Below, one piece after another: positions 5,954 through 13,970 of a DNA stretch of 15,814 nucleotides. The stretch's first letter is position 1, and each line of letters begins with the position of its first letter. Below the pieces are notes generated by a model. The model did not search any database and had not been told where the DNA came from. It worked only from the letters and a program-made list of their open reading frames with translations. The position numbers and the translations under genes are program-made. The stretch is from Sulfurimonas sp. (lineage in GTDB: Bacteria > Campylobacterota > Campylobacteria > Campylobacterales > Sulfurimonadaceae), in contig JAMOSE010000029.1 in the NCBI GenBank assembly GCA_027063215.1, positions 1-15,814 of the forward strand, given 5' to 3'.

Positions 5954-8431
5954 GTGCAGGACAACCTCTATAACCTTGCTTTTGAACGCTCAATTTTAAG
6001 CTCTATCATCTTTGAACCAAGTCAGTTTGATGAACTGAGTGTCATTCTTAAAAAAGATGACTTCTATCTCCCTGCACATCAAGATATTTTTGCTGCAATG
6101 CTCACACTCCTGCAAAAAGATCAACCCATTGATGAAGAGTTTATTAAAAAAGAGCTTATAAAAGCAAAGAAATTTGATGAGCAGGTTCTACTTGAAATTC
6201 TCTCGGCAAATCCGATCTCTAACACAAAAGCCTATGTTGATGAGATCAAAGACAAATCACTCAAACGCCATCTTTTAACCCTTACAACCGAGATCAAACG
6301 TGTAACAGTTGAGGAAGAACTCCCATCTGCCGAAGTTGTCGATATTGTAGAGAAAAAGCTTTATGAGATTACACAGGACAACCAGACAAGCGACTTCAAA
6401 GACTCACCAAAAATGACCTTTGATACGATGGAGTACATCAAAGAGATGAAAGCTCGTGGAAACTCTGTACTTGTGGGTGTAGATACCGGCTTTAAAGAAC
6501 TCAACAAAATGACAACCGGTTTTGGCAAAGGGGATCTTGTCATTATTGCTGCGAGGCCGGCAATGGGAAAATGTCTCGGACGTGGCACAAAAGTAGTTAT
6601 GTTTGATGGCACACTTAAAAATGTAGAAGATGTAGAGGTCGGAGACCAGCTTATGGGAGATGATTCCACACCTAGAAATGTGCTCTCTTTAGCTCGTGGA
6701 CGAGAAAAAATGTATTGGGTACGACAAAACAAAGGCATAGATTATCGTGTCAATGAGTCACATATTCTCTCGCTGAAACGCTCACGTAATGAAGGTAAAC
6801 ACAAACATGGTGATGTTTTAAATATCTCCGTAAAAGATTATAATAAAAAAAGTAAAAAATTTCACTCAAACTACAAAGGCTACAAAGTAGCAGTTAATTT
6901 TAACGAGCAACCCCTCCCGATTGATCCATATTTTCTAGGTATATGGCTAGGAGATGGCACCAGTTCTAATGTCTCCATAGCTACAGAGGACAAAGAGGTC
7001 GTTCATTTTTTAAATGAGTATGCAAAAAGCCTGCATCTTCAAGTAACAAAAGCACATAAAAATAAAGAAAAATGCCCAATGTACTCTATTACATCAGGGC
7101 AACGTGGAGGATACTATAAAGATGATAATTCTCTGCAGACTCGTTTACGTAAGCTTAACGTATTGGAGAACAAACATATTCCTCATATTTACCTGCAAAA
7201 CTTACGCAAAAATCGTCTTCAACTTTTAGCTGGTCTAATTGACAGTGATGGTTATTATGATAGAAAATATAATGTTTTTGAAATAGTCCAAAAAGACAAA
7301 AAACTTACACAACAGATAAAATTTTTAGCAGACTCTCTTGGGTTTAGAGTTTCCATGAAAACAAAGATTGCACGTATCAAAAAAATTAACTATGAGTGTG
7401 AAGTCTATCGTCTAAGAATTGTTGGCGAGCTTGAAAAAATTCCGACAAAAATAAAAAGAAAACAGGCACGTCCACTCAAAGCAAAACGTGATGTAAGGCA
7501 TACTGGCATTCAAGTCAAATATGACAAAATAGATGATTATTATGGCTTTACCATAGATGGCAATCATCTTTTCTTACTTGAAGATATGACAGTTACACAC
7601 AATACTTCTTTTATCTTAAACACCGTAAACAACCTAATTCTTCAAGGCAAAGGAGTTGCCTTTTTCTCACTGGAGATGCCTGCTGAACAGTTGATGCTGC
7701 GTCTTTTATCTATTCAGACATCTATTCCGCTGCAAAAACTGCGCGTCGGAGATATGAATGATGATCAATGGAGCTCTTTAAATGGGGCTGTAGATAAAAT
7801 GAATGCTGCAAAACTTTTTGTTGATGATCAAGGAAGTATCAATATCAATCAACTCAGAAGTAAACTCAGAAAACTTAAAAATCAACATCCGGAGATTGAA
7901 ATAGCTGTTATTGATTATCTTCAGATTATGTCGGGTATTGGTAATCAAGACAGACACCTCCAAGTTTCTGAGATCTCCCGTGGGCTGAAGATGCTTGCCC
8001 GTGAGTTAGAGATGCCGATCGTTGCACTCTCACAACTTAACCGTGGACTTGAAAGCCGTAATGACAAACGTCCAATGCTCAGTGATATTCGTGAATCTGG
8101 ATCTATTGAACAGGATGCCGATATTATCCTCTTTGTCTATCGTGATGATGTTTATCTCTATAAAGAAGAAAAAGAGCGTGAAAAAGCTGCCAAAGCAGAA
8201 GGCAAAGAGTTTACCTCAACCTATGTGGAAAAAGAGGAAGAGGATGCTGAAATCATTATCGGAAAACAGAGAAATGGTCCAACAGGTCATGTCAAGCTTA
8301 CTTTTCAGAAAAAACTTACCCGTTTTGTCGATGCTCCAAGCTATGCAAGTGCAATTGAGACTGTCTATGAAAATGTTGACACTTCATCAGCACAGGTTGA
8401 TCTGCCAAATGTTGAAATGCCACCAATTTAG
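5954..8431 (+). CDS. dnaB: Replicative DNA helicase DnaB, interrupted by an intein
   Basis: The 825-codon frame encodes a DnaB of 481 residues plus a 344-residue intein. The N-terminal helicase-loader domain spans about 1-110; a linker follows, then the RecA-like motor. The Walker A loop ARPAMGK-T is split between Lys206 and Thr551. The motor continues with FFSLEMP, Walker B VIDYLQ (Asp654), ALSQLNRG and the RESGSIEQDAD block near 710-723. That block is the other well-known DnaB intein site and is empty here. After splicing the product is of normal length for the phylum. It forms the hexameric ring that unwinds DNA at replication forks, so the cell depends on splicing. The start is GTG with AGGAG 8 bases upstream (5941-5945). 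It sits 3 bases after ispG and 3 bases before comEC. Confidence 0.97.
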   Translation: MQDNLYNLAFERSILSSIIFEPSQFDELSVILKKDDFYLPAHQDIFAAMLTLLQKDQPIDEEFIKKELIKAKKFDEQVLLEILSANPISNTKAYVDEIKDKSLKRHLLTLTTEIKRVTVEEELPSAEVVDIVEKKLYEITQDNQTSDFKDSPKMTFDTMEYIKEMKARGNSVLVGVDTGFKELNKMTTGFGKGDLVIIAARPAMGKCLGRGTKVVMFDGTLKNVEDVEVGDQLMGDDSTPRNVLSLARGREKMYWVRQNKGIDYRVNESHILSLKRSRNEGKHKHGDVLNISVKDYNKKSKKFHSNYKGYKVAVNFNEQPLPIDPYFLGIWLGDGTSSNVSIATEDKEVVHFLNEYAKSLHLQVTKAHKNKEKCPMYSITSGQRGGYYKDDNSLQTRLRKLNVLENKHIPHIYLQNLRKNRLQLLAGLIDSDGYYDRKYNVFEIVQKDKKLTQQIKFLADSLGFRVSMKTKIARIKKINYECEVYRLRIVGELEKIPTKIKRKQARPLKAKRDVRHTGIQVKYDKIDDYYGFTIDGNHLFLLEDMTVTHNTSFILNTVNNLILQGKGVAFFSLEMPAEQLMLRLLSIQTSIPLQKLRVGDMNDDQWSSLNGAVDKMNAAKLFVDDQGSININQLRSKLRKLKNQHPEIEIAVIDYLQIMSGIGNQDRHLQVSEISRGLKMLARELEMPIVALSQLNRGLESRNDKRPMLSDIRESGSIEQDADIILFVYRDDVYLYKEEKEREKAAKAEGKEFTSTYVEKEEEDAEIIIGKQRNGPTGHVKLTFQKKLTRFVDAPSYASAIETVYENVDTSSAQVDLPNVEMPPI
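6572..7603 (+). mobile_element. Intein with LAGLIDADG homing endonuclease in the DnaB P-loop
   Basis: An in-frame 344-residue insertion that removes itself from the protein. It starts at Cys207 (block A, CLGRGTKVVMFDGT) and ends with block F (YGFTIDGNHLFLLED) and block G VTHN, giving penultimate His549, terminal Asn550 and +1 Thr551. Block B is RVNESHILSL, with Asn267 where Thr is usual and His270 kept. The endonuclease carries LGIWLGDGT (328-336, Asp334), a lysine block ENKHIP, LAGLIDSDG (425-433, Asp432) and a C-terminal block near LADSLGF. No stop or frameshift is seen, so it looks active both for splicing and for DNA cutting. Hand-counted GC in sampled lines is about 33%, against about 41% in the downstream DnaB part, consistent with separate ancestry. 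P-loop DnaB inteins are known from mycobacteria. Confidence 0.95.
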
Positions 8432-8434
8432 ACG

Positions 8435-9721
8435 ATGGCTGCCTTAGAGAGAGTTGAACTGCTTCGCTCTAAAAGAGATATTTTCTATCTCTTTTTTCTC
8501 TTTTTACTTCTACTTACGTTTTCACTTTCTTATAAATACTATCACTACAAAGAACTTACAAAATTTGACTCACAGCTAGTTCACGCAAGCGTCCTCAAAC
8601 AATACAGCAAAACAAAAACAACAAAAGAAGGCAAGCAAAAGAGCTATCAGGTTTTAAAACTCAAGAGTGATGATGGCTTTACATTTTACACAACAGCTTC
8701 AAAAAATCTGCCCAACTACAAAGACAAAAATATTCTCATGGAGATCTGGGCAGGTAAAATCAGCTTTTTAGCCTATCTCAAAGGTTTCTTTGCTTTTAGT
8801 AAAATTATAAAGCTTGATAAAAAACAAAACCCTTTTACAGAGAAGATAGCAACGACTATCTCCAATGCTCACGCAAATCAAAATGCACGTGCTATCTATG
8901 AGGCACTTTTTTTAGCCAAACCACTTCCCCATCATCTCCAACAACAATTCTCAAATCTTGGCATATCCCATCTTATCGCCATCAGCGGTTTTCATCTTGG
9001 AGTTCTTTCAGCCATTCTCTTTTTTCTTATCAAATACCCCTATAAGATCTTACAAAACAGATACTTTCCCTATCGAAATCTACAGCGTGATACTTTTGGA
9101 ATTATCTCTCTTTTTCTTTTTGCCTATATGCTTTTCTTAGGCTCACCGCCCTCACTGCTGCGAGCTTTTGTTATGCTTGTTCTTGGTTTTGTTCTTTATG
9201 ACAGAGGTATTAAAATCATCTCAATGCAGACACTTTTACTCACTGTTTTACTGCTTATTGCACTTTTTCCAAAACTACTTTTTAGCATCGGCTTCTTTTT
9301 AAGCCTAAGCGGAGTTTTTTATATTTTTCTCTTCTTAATCCATTTTCAAAAAAAGAGTAAGCTCTGGCAATTTGTACTCCTTCCTTTTTGGGTCTATCTG
9401 ATGATGTTACCCTACTCCTTGGCTATCTTTGGAAATTTCAGTCTCTACCATCCGCTCTCAATTCTCTGGACCTCTCTGTTTACACTTTTTTACCCACTCT
9501 CCATTTTTTTGCATCTCATTGGCTTTGGAAATTTACTTGATGGTATACTCAATATGCTTCTGCAGATCAATCCTCACGCAGTCAAAATTCAACTCAATCA
9601 CACGCTCTTATATGCAGAAATTTTACTCTCCCTCTTTGCGATCTTTAAAAAAGAAGCCCTTTATTTACTGCTCTTGCTTGTTTTTTCTATTTTGATATAC
9701 GGCATCTATCACATAACATAA
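8435..9721 (+). CDS. comEC: DNA-uptake channel protein ComEC/Rec2 (short form)
   Basis: Inner-membrane protein that carries one strand of incoming DNA into the cytoplasm during natural transformation. It has a first membrane span (about 16-33), a soluble periplasmic OB-like region (about 45-125), then the competence domain with GISHLIAISGFHLGVL (about 175-190) and SPPSLLRAFVMLVLG, followed by many hydrophobic spans up to the C-terminus. At 428 residues it lacks the metallo-beta-lactamase nuclease domain of the Bacillus protein, as I recall for Helicobacter pylori too. It starts 3 bases after dnaB without a clear ribosome site, so translation is probably coupled. Its last 57 bases overlap the 3' end of the minus-strand yihY-like gene. 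Confidence 0.92.
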   Translation: MAALERVELLRSKRDIFYLFFLFLLLLTFSLSYKYYHYKELTKFDSQLVHASVLKQYSKTKTTKEGKQKSYQVLKLKSDDGFTFYTTASKNLPNYKDKNILMEIWAGKISFLAYLKGFFAFSKIIKLDKKQNPFTEKIATTISNAHANQNARAIYEALFLAKPLPHHLQQQFSNLGISHLIAISGFHLGVLSAILFFLIKYPYKILQNRYFPYRNLQRDTFGIISLFLFAYMLFLGSPPSLLRAFVMLVLGFVLYDRGIKIISMQTLLLTVLLLIALFPKLLFSIGFFLSLSGVFYIFLFLIHFQKKSKLWQFVLLPFWVYLMMLPYSLAIFGNFSLYHPLSILWTSLFTLFYPLSIFLHLIGFGNLLDGILNMLLQINPHAVKIQLNHTLLYAEILLSLFAIFKKEALYLLLLLVFSILIYGIYHIT

Positions 9722-10492
9722 TTTCAGTCCATAGAGAAAGATGATCCACGAAACATATATCCACAGAAATAAAAACATAACAATAGCAAAAGAGCCATAC
9801 ATCGTTGTATAAGATTTATTTAAAAAGACATAATAGATAAAAGCATTCTTACTGGCACTAAAAATGAAAGAGATAATAAAAGAGCTTACTAGCGAAGCTT
9901 TTGGATTGACCTTTGCGTTTGGACCAATTTGAAAAATCAAAAAGAAAAGCCCCCAGATGATAAGATAGGGGACAAGCGGTAAAATATTAAGACCCGATGT
10001 CAAAGCATTTGAAGCCATTAGAGTTGCTACATATCCTGTAATATAAAAAGAGAGACTAAGTGCAATAGGAGTGAGCGTCAGTATTGTCCAGTAGGTTGTT
10101 ATACTCTCCCAGAGTGTTCTTGATTTTGCATGAAAAATCTTATTTGCAATATATTCAAAGTTTTTAAAAAACATCAACGATGCTATAAGAATCATCAAAA
10201 GCCCAAAAGCACCGACTTTTGCAGAGTTTGCGACAAAACCATCTATATTTTTCATAATAAGTTCAGACTGCACCGGCATTAAATTTGAAAATATAAAACT
10301 TTTGATTACTTCATAATGATCAGAAAAACTCGGCATCGAGGTAATAAGCGTAAGCACTATTAAAAGAAGAGGAATAATTGTAAAGATGGTATAAAAACTC
10401 AGACTTGCTGCAAAAAGAGTCAGTTCCTTGTCTACAAAGGCTTTTATAAAATTTTTAATCTCTTTATAAATTTTAAAAGCCTTTGTTTTCAT
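9665..10492 (-). CDS. YihY/BrkB family inner-membrane protein (formerly 'RNase BN')
   Basis: A 275-residue membrane protein with about six spans. The family motif AASLSFYTIFTIIPLL lies near residues 28-43, and MYGSFAIVMFLFLWIYVSW near 232-250 is the conserved last region. The older name ribonuclease BN for this family is mistaken; its role is unknown, perhaps transport or envelope permeability. It is the last gene of a minus-strand operon, 4 bases after glcD and without a good ribosome site, so translation is probably coupled. Its end overlaps comEC tail to tail by 57 bases, leaving no room for a terminator between the two operons. In Campylobacter jejuni, from memory, the same family also follows glcD. 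Confidence 0.9.
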   Translation of the reverse strand: MKTKAFKIYKEIKNFIKAFVDKELTLFAASLSFYTIFTIIPLLLIVLTLITSMPSFSDHYEVIKSFIFSNLMPVQSELIMKNIDGFVANSAKVGAFGLLMILIASLMFFKNFEYIANKIFHAKSRTLWESITTYWTILTLTPIALSLSFYITGYVATLMASNALTSGLNILPLVPYLIIWGLFFLIFQIGPNAKVNPKASLVSSFIISFIFSASKNAFIYYVFLNKSYTTMYGSFAIVMFLFLWIYVSWIIFLYGLKLCYVIDAVYQNRKNKQEQ

Positions 10493-10496
10493 TTTG

Positions 10497-11882
10497 CTAA
10501 TCCAGACCCATTTTGGCAGGATTTAAAATATTGTTAGGATCAAATGCTTTTTTGATCGATTTAAAAAGAGCCATCTCAGCATCAGAAAATGCCATCTTCA
10601 TATAAGGTGCTTTTGCAAGACCTATACCATGCTCGCCAGAGAGTGTCCCACCAAGATCTACAGTTGCCTGAAAAACCTCTTCAATAGCCTGATAGGCAAT
10701 TTTCACCTGCTGCGGATCACTCCCATCAACCATAACATTGGTATGCACATTACCATCACCCGTATGCCCAAAACATGGAATATTAACCTGATATTTCTCT
10801 GCAATAGCATAAAACTTCTCTAAAAGTTCCGGTAAAACCGCACGCGGAACCGTTACATCTTCATTGAGTTTTTTACTGCCATATACGGAGAGTGCAGGAG
10901 AAGCATTACGGCGGGCAAACCAGATATCGGCTGCCTCTTTTTCATCTTTTGCACGACGAAATTCACTACAACCATTCTCTTTAAAAACTCTCTCTATCTG
11001 ATCAAGCTGAAAATTAAGATCATCTTCCAGATTCCCATCAACATCAGTTACCAAGAGCGCTCCCGCATCGATCGGCAGACCCTTGTTAAATGTCTGCTCA
11101 ACCGCACGAATGGTTAAATTATCCAAAAACTCCATAGCAACCGGAGTAATGCCACTTGCCATTGTTTTATAGACTGCTTCCATAGCATCCTTTACAGTTG
11201 GAAAAATTCCCATTGCAGTCTTTGTCATTTTAGGTTTTGGAATTAATTTGAGTGTAATCTCAGTAAGTACAGCTAAGGTTCCCTCAGAAGCAATTAAAAT
11301 ACCACTGATATTATACCCGGCCACATCTTTAATGGTACGTTTCCCGGCTTTGATGATATCTCCGTTTGGTAAAACTGCCCGTGTAGCCATAACATAATCT
11401 TTGGTAATGCCATACTTTGCAGCACGCATACCACCGGCATTTTCACTCACATTACCACCAAGTGTTGAGTAGTCTTGAGAAGCAGGATCTGGCGGATAGA
11501 AGAGTCCTACCTCTTCGACTGCACGTTGCAAATCCATATTGATAACACCCGGTTGCACAACAGCTACCATATTTTTCATATCGATCTCTAAGATCTTGTT
11601 CATATGTTTTTCCATTGCAAGGATAATACCGCCTTTACTTGGCAGAGCACCACCGGTAAAACCGCTTCCCGCCCCACGTGGGACAATAACAATGCGATAC
11701 TTGTTACAATACTTTAAAATTGCACTGATATCTTCTTCATTACGGGGAAAAATAACAGCATCAGGTTCAAAATGTTCCCGTGTTGCATCATAAGAGTAGG
11801 CAATCAAGTGTGCTTTGTCACTGTAAATATTCTCTTGACCTACTATTGACTTGAAATATTTTATATGCTTTGGTTCTATCAT
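10497..11882 (-). CDS. glcD: FAD-linked oxidase, glycolate/D-lactate oxidase GlcD type
   Basis: A 461-residue flavoprotein that oxidises a 2-hydroxy acid such as glycolate or D-lactate. The N-terminal FAD-binding domain (about 35-175) shows VPRGAGSGFTGGALP, PPDPASQDYSTLGGN and ENAGGMRAAKYG. The C-terminal substrate domain (about 215-458) shows PCFGHTGDGNVHTN with metal-binding histidines and GTLSGEHGIGLAK. Length and order match full-length members. No glcE or glcF partner lies next to it, so whether it works as glycolate oxidase or as a single-subunit D-lactate dehydrogenase cannot be told from here. AGAGGA lies about 9 bases before the ATG. It begins one base after the stop of the PgbA-like gene and is followed 4 bases later by the yihY-like gene, so all three are one operon. 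Confidence 0.93.
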   Translation of the reverse strand: MIEPKHIKYFKSIVGQENIYSDKAHLIAYSYDATREHFEPDAVIFPRNEEDISAILKYCNKYRIVIVPRGAGSGFTGGALPSKGGIILAMEKHMNKILEIDMKNMVAVVQPGVINMDLQRAVEEVGLFYPPDPASQDYSTLGGNVSENAGGMRAAKYGITKDYVMATRAVLPNGDIIKAGKRTIKDVAGYNISGILIASEGTLAVLTEITLKLIPKPKMTKTAMGIFPTVKDAMEAVYKTMASGITPVAMEFLDNLTIRAVEQTFNKGLPIDAGALLVTDVDGNLEDDLNFQLDQIERVFKENGCSEFRRAKDEKEAADIWFARRNASPALSVYGSKKLNEDVTVPRAVLPELLEKFYAIAEKYQVNIPCFGHTGDGNVHTNVMVDGSDPQQVKIAYQAIEEVFQATVDLGGTLSGEHGIGLAKAPYMKMAFSDAEMALFKSIKKAFDPNNILNPAKMGLD

Positions 11883-11883
11883 A

Positions 11884-12681
11884 CTATTTTTCCTCTATTT
11901 CAAATTCATGTAAAAGATTTTCTAACTCTTTATGACTTTTTACGATCGCATAAAGCTCTTTGTTTTTTTTATTGTTCAATACCAAAAGTTCATAATAGTG
12001 TGGTGCATACTCCTGCATCTCATCACTCCCTGCACCCCACCATGCCGCATCAATATTTTTTACACGTGTATAAAAAGGAGTCTGTTTTTTCTTAACTTCA
12101 AGCGCTGCATCCGTAATGTTTAAAATAGTAAAACTTTTAATATCAATCGTATAAACTTTATGATCAAGAAAAATAAATAAAAGTCCAACACTTGTGGCAT
12201 TTGCAAAAGCCGCAAAATCAGACTTTAGCGGTGTGGGGTGTCCTCTAAAAGAGAGAACTGTTGCAAAGAGATCGGGATGTATCCACTGAATATGGACACT
12301 TTTTGAAATTCTATGATAGATCTCTTCATTTGGTGCGATTAAGAGTGCCCGAGAATAGCCAAATGCAAGTTCAACACTGTCTCCAACTGCTGGTTTCCAT
12401 TTGCCATATGGCAAAGAATTATTTCTAAGAGCATTAAACTCACTCATCGCAATGGTTGCTATTTTACTTTTTTTATCAAAAGCAACAACTGTAGCATTTT
12501 TTAAAATAGTACTGTGATCGGGTGTAATATGATGAACAACAAAACCGCTCACACCTAAATCTATATTTTCAACTTTAATTTGAGCGCTGTTTTTTTCATT
12601 GTCTAAAGTAATAATTGGCGCTTTTATCACAGATGCAAAAAGTTCAACTGCAAATAAAATGAGTAAAATTGTATATTTCAT
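11884..12681 (-). CDS. Secreted protein of the PgbA N-terminal domain family
   Basis: A 265-residue exported protein: signal peptide MKYTILLILFAVELFAS, then a compact domain with VSGFVVHHITPDHSTILKNA, FNALRNNSLPYGKWKPAVGD, FGYSRALLIAPNEEIYH and SVHIQWIHPDLFA. These strings fit the domain found at the N-terminus of Helicobacter pylori plasminogen-binding protein PgbA. The long charged C-terminal region of PgbA is absent. The last residue is lysine, as plasminogen binding in PgbA needs, but this is probably chance. An environmental bacterium has no evident use for plasminogen binding, so the basic role is likely elsewhere in the envelope. It leads a three-gene operon with glcD and the yihY-like gene and is divergent from csd3. 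An AAAGAAG ribosome site is present upstream of the ATG. Confidence 0.85.
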   Translation of the reverse strand: MKYTILLILFAVELFASVIKAPIITLDNEKNSAQIKVENIDLGVSGFVVHHITPDHSTILKNATVVAFDKKSKIATIAMSEFNALRNNSLPYGKWKPAVGDSVELAFGYSRALLIAPNEEIYHRISKSVHIQWIHPDLFATVLSFRGHPTPLKSDFAAFANATSVGLLFIFLDHKVYTIDIKSFTILNITDAALEVKKKQTPFYTRVKNIDAAWWGAGSDEMQEYAPHYYELLVLNNKKNKELYAIVKSHKELENLLHEFEIEEK

Positions 12682-12708
12682 AACACTTCTTTCTTTTTAA
12701 GTAATGCG

Positions 12709-12717
12709 ATTATATCA
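12709..12717 (-). promoter_or_regulatory. Extended -10 promoter of the pgbA-like/glcD/yihY operon
   Basis: The minus strand reads TGA-TATAAT, a perfect -10 with upstream TG. Transcription would start near 12702, giving a leader of about 21 bases that includes the AAAGAAG ribosome site. The 100-base gap 12682-12782 is shared with the csd3 promoter. Confidence 0.65.
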
Positions 12718-12744
12718 AACAAACCTCAGACTAAGCCAAAATTT

Positions 12745-12750
12745 GATAAT
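12745..12750 (+). promoter_or_regulatory. Possible -10 of csd3
   Basis: GATAAT follows TT on the plus strand and would start transcription near 12757, 26 bases before the chosen ATG. It lies about 30 bases from the opposing -10 box, so the two promoters overlap. No -35 match is visible. Confidence 0.35.
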
Positions 12751-12768
12751 CTTTGCAAATTATTTATC

Positions 12769-12773
12769 AGAGG
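12769..12773 (+). promoter_or_regulatory. Ribosome-binding site that fixes the csd3 start
   Basis: AGAGG stands 9 bases before the ATG at 12783. The alternative in-frame TTG at 12753 has no such site and would put ten extra residues before a typical signal peptide. Confidence 0.7.
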
Positions 12774-12782
12774 CTACTATTT

Positions 12783-13970
12783 ATGATACGATTTTTCATA
12801 CTTTTCTTATTTACAACTTCGCTTTTTTCTGCAACAGTAGAACGAGAACGTTGGAAAAGCGGAGAGACTTATTTAATCTTTTTAGAAAAAAAGAAACTCC
12901 CTCTCAAAGAACTCTATTATGGTTTGGATAAAGACGATCAACGTCTTACCGAAGAGATGAGAACAGGTGTTCACTACCAAATCTTAAAAGATAATAATGA
13001 AACTATAGAGCAAATTCTTCTTCCACTCAATGATGAACTGCAAATTCATATCTACAAAGATAAAAATCACTATAAATTTGAAGCGATTCCTATTGTCAGC
13101 ACAACAAAAACAGAAGCTTTTTCAACTACTATTACAAGTTCACCTATGTACAATATTCTTAAAGATACAGGCAGTAAAAAACTTGCTCAGATTTTTGTTT
13201 CAAGTTTTAAAAACTCACTCAACTTTAAAAACGATATTCGCAAAGGGGACAGACTGGTGATGATTTATGATCAAAAATACCGTCTAGGTCGCCCTTTTTC
13301 TATGCCTACACTTAAAGCTGCAATGATAGAGATGCGAGGGAAACGTCACTATATCTACCGTAATGATGATGAGAGATATTATGATGAAAAAGGGCATGAA
13401 GTTGAAGGTTTTTTACTTGCCCGTCCTGTTCGTGGTGCACGTATATCATCTTACTTTACAAAACGCCGCTGGCATCCTGTACTGCATAAATGGAAAGCAC
13501 ACTTGGGCGTTGACTATGCGGCTCGTCGTGGTACACCGGTACGTGCTGCGGGAAGCGGAAAAATTATCTATGCTGCACGAGCCGGCAGTTATGGGAATCT
13601 TATAAAAATTCGTCACTCAGATGGCTATGAAACGCGATATGCGCACCTCAAATCTTTTAGAAGAGGTATTCACAGAGGCAAGTATGTCAAAAAAGGTCAA
13701 GTTATTGCCTATGTTGGGACAACCGGCCGCTCAACCGGTCCACACCTGCACTTTGAACTGCGAAAACGAGGCCGTGCTATAAACCCTCTTCAAGTGGTTC
13801 AGGTTACAACGAAAAAACTTCATGGAAAAGCAAAAAAAGCCTTTATGCGTCTGAAAGAAAATTATGACCAGAGTATTGAGCTACATCTCAAAAATGACAC
13901 AAAATCTAAAAAAGTTCACTCGTTTAAAGATATCTCCTATATTCACTTTATAGGCAAAAAAGATGGATAA
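12783..13970 (+). CDS. csd3: M23 (LytM) peptidoglycan peptidase, Csd3/HdpA type
   Basis: A 395-residue periplasmic metallopeptidase. Signal peptide MIRFFILFLFTTSLFSA starts the protein; a regulatory N-terminal region (about 20-215) follows, then the LytM domain: HLGVD with zinc ligands His240 and Asp244, YGNLIKIRH, RYAHLKS, and GPHLHFEL with His321 and His323. In Helicobacter pylori, Csd3 (HdpA) of nearly the same length trims peptide stems and cross-links and affects cell shape and curvature. The same wall-cutting role is inferred here. It is divergent from the pgbA-like operon, an arrangement I recall from Campylobacter jejuni Cj1214c/Cj1215. Its 3' end overlaps the Nudix gene by 8 bases (stop TAA inside ATGGATAAG), so the two are probably translated together. 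Confidence 0.9.
   Translation: MIRFFILFLFTTSLFSATVERERWKSGETYLIFLEKKKLPLKELYYGLDKDDQRLTEEMRTGVHYQILKDNNETIEQILLPLNDELQIHIYKDKNHYKFEAIPIVSTTKTEAFSTTITSSPMYNILKDTGSKKLAQIFVSSFKNSLNFKNDIRKGDRLVMIYDQKYRLGRPFSMPTLKAAMIEMRGKRHYIYRNDDERYYDEKGHEVEGFLLARPVRGARISSYFTKRRWHPVLHKWKAHLGVDYAARRGTPVRAAGSGKIIYAARAGSYGNLIKIRHSDGYETRYAHLKSFRRGIHRGKYVKKGQVIAYVGTTGRSTGPHLHFELRKRGRAINPLQVVQVTTKKLHGKAKKAFMRLKENYDQSIELHLKNDTKSKKVHSFKDISYIHFIGKKDG

Noticed and set aside
6361..6738. 125-codon minus-strand frame across the dnaB/intein junction
   Set aside because: It is antisense to highly conserved coding sequence and spans an insertion boundary, so it cannot be an old gene.
8087..8125. A second intein at the RESG/SIEQ site of DnaB
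   Set aside because: The motif reads through without interruption, so the site is empty.
8022..8447. Long plus-strand frame inside the 3' part of dnaB
   Set aside because: It is a shifted reading of the conserved helicase motor and shows a low-complexity, Met/Leu/Lys-biased translation with no family.
8435..9721. comEC as a truncated pseudogene lacking its nuclease domain
   Set aside because: The short form without the metallo-beta-lactamase domain is normal in this phylum and the frame is intact.
12753..12782. TTG start for csd3
   Set aside because: The ATG at 12783 gives a clean signal peptide and follows AGAGG at proper spacing.
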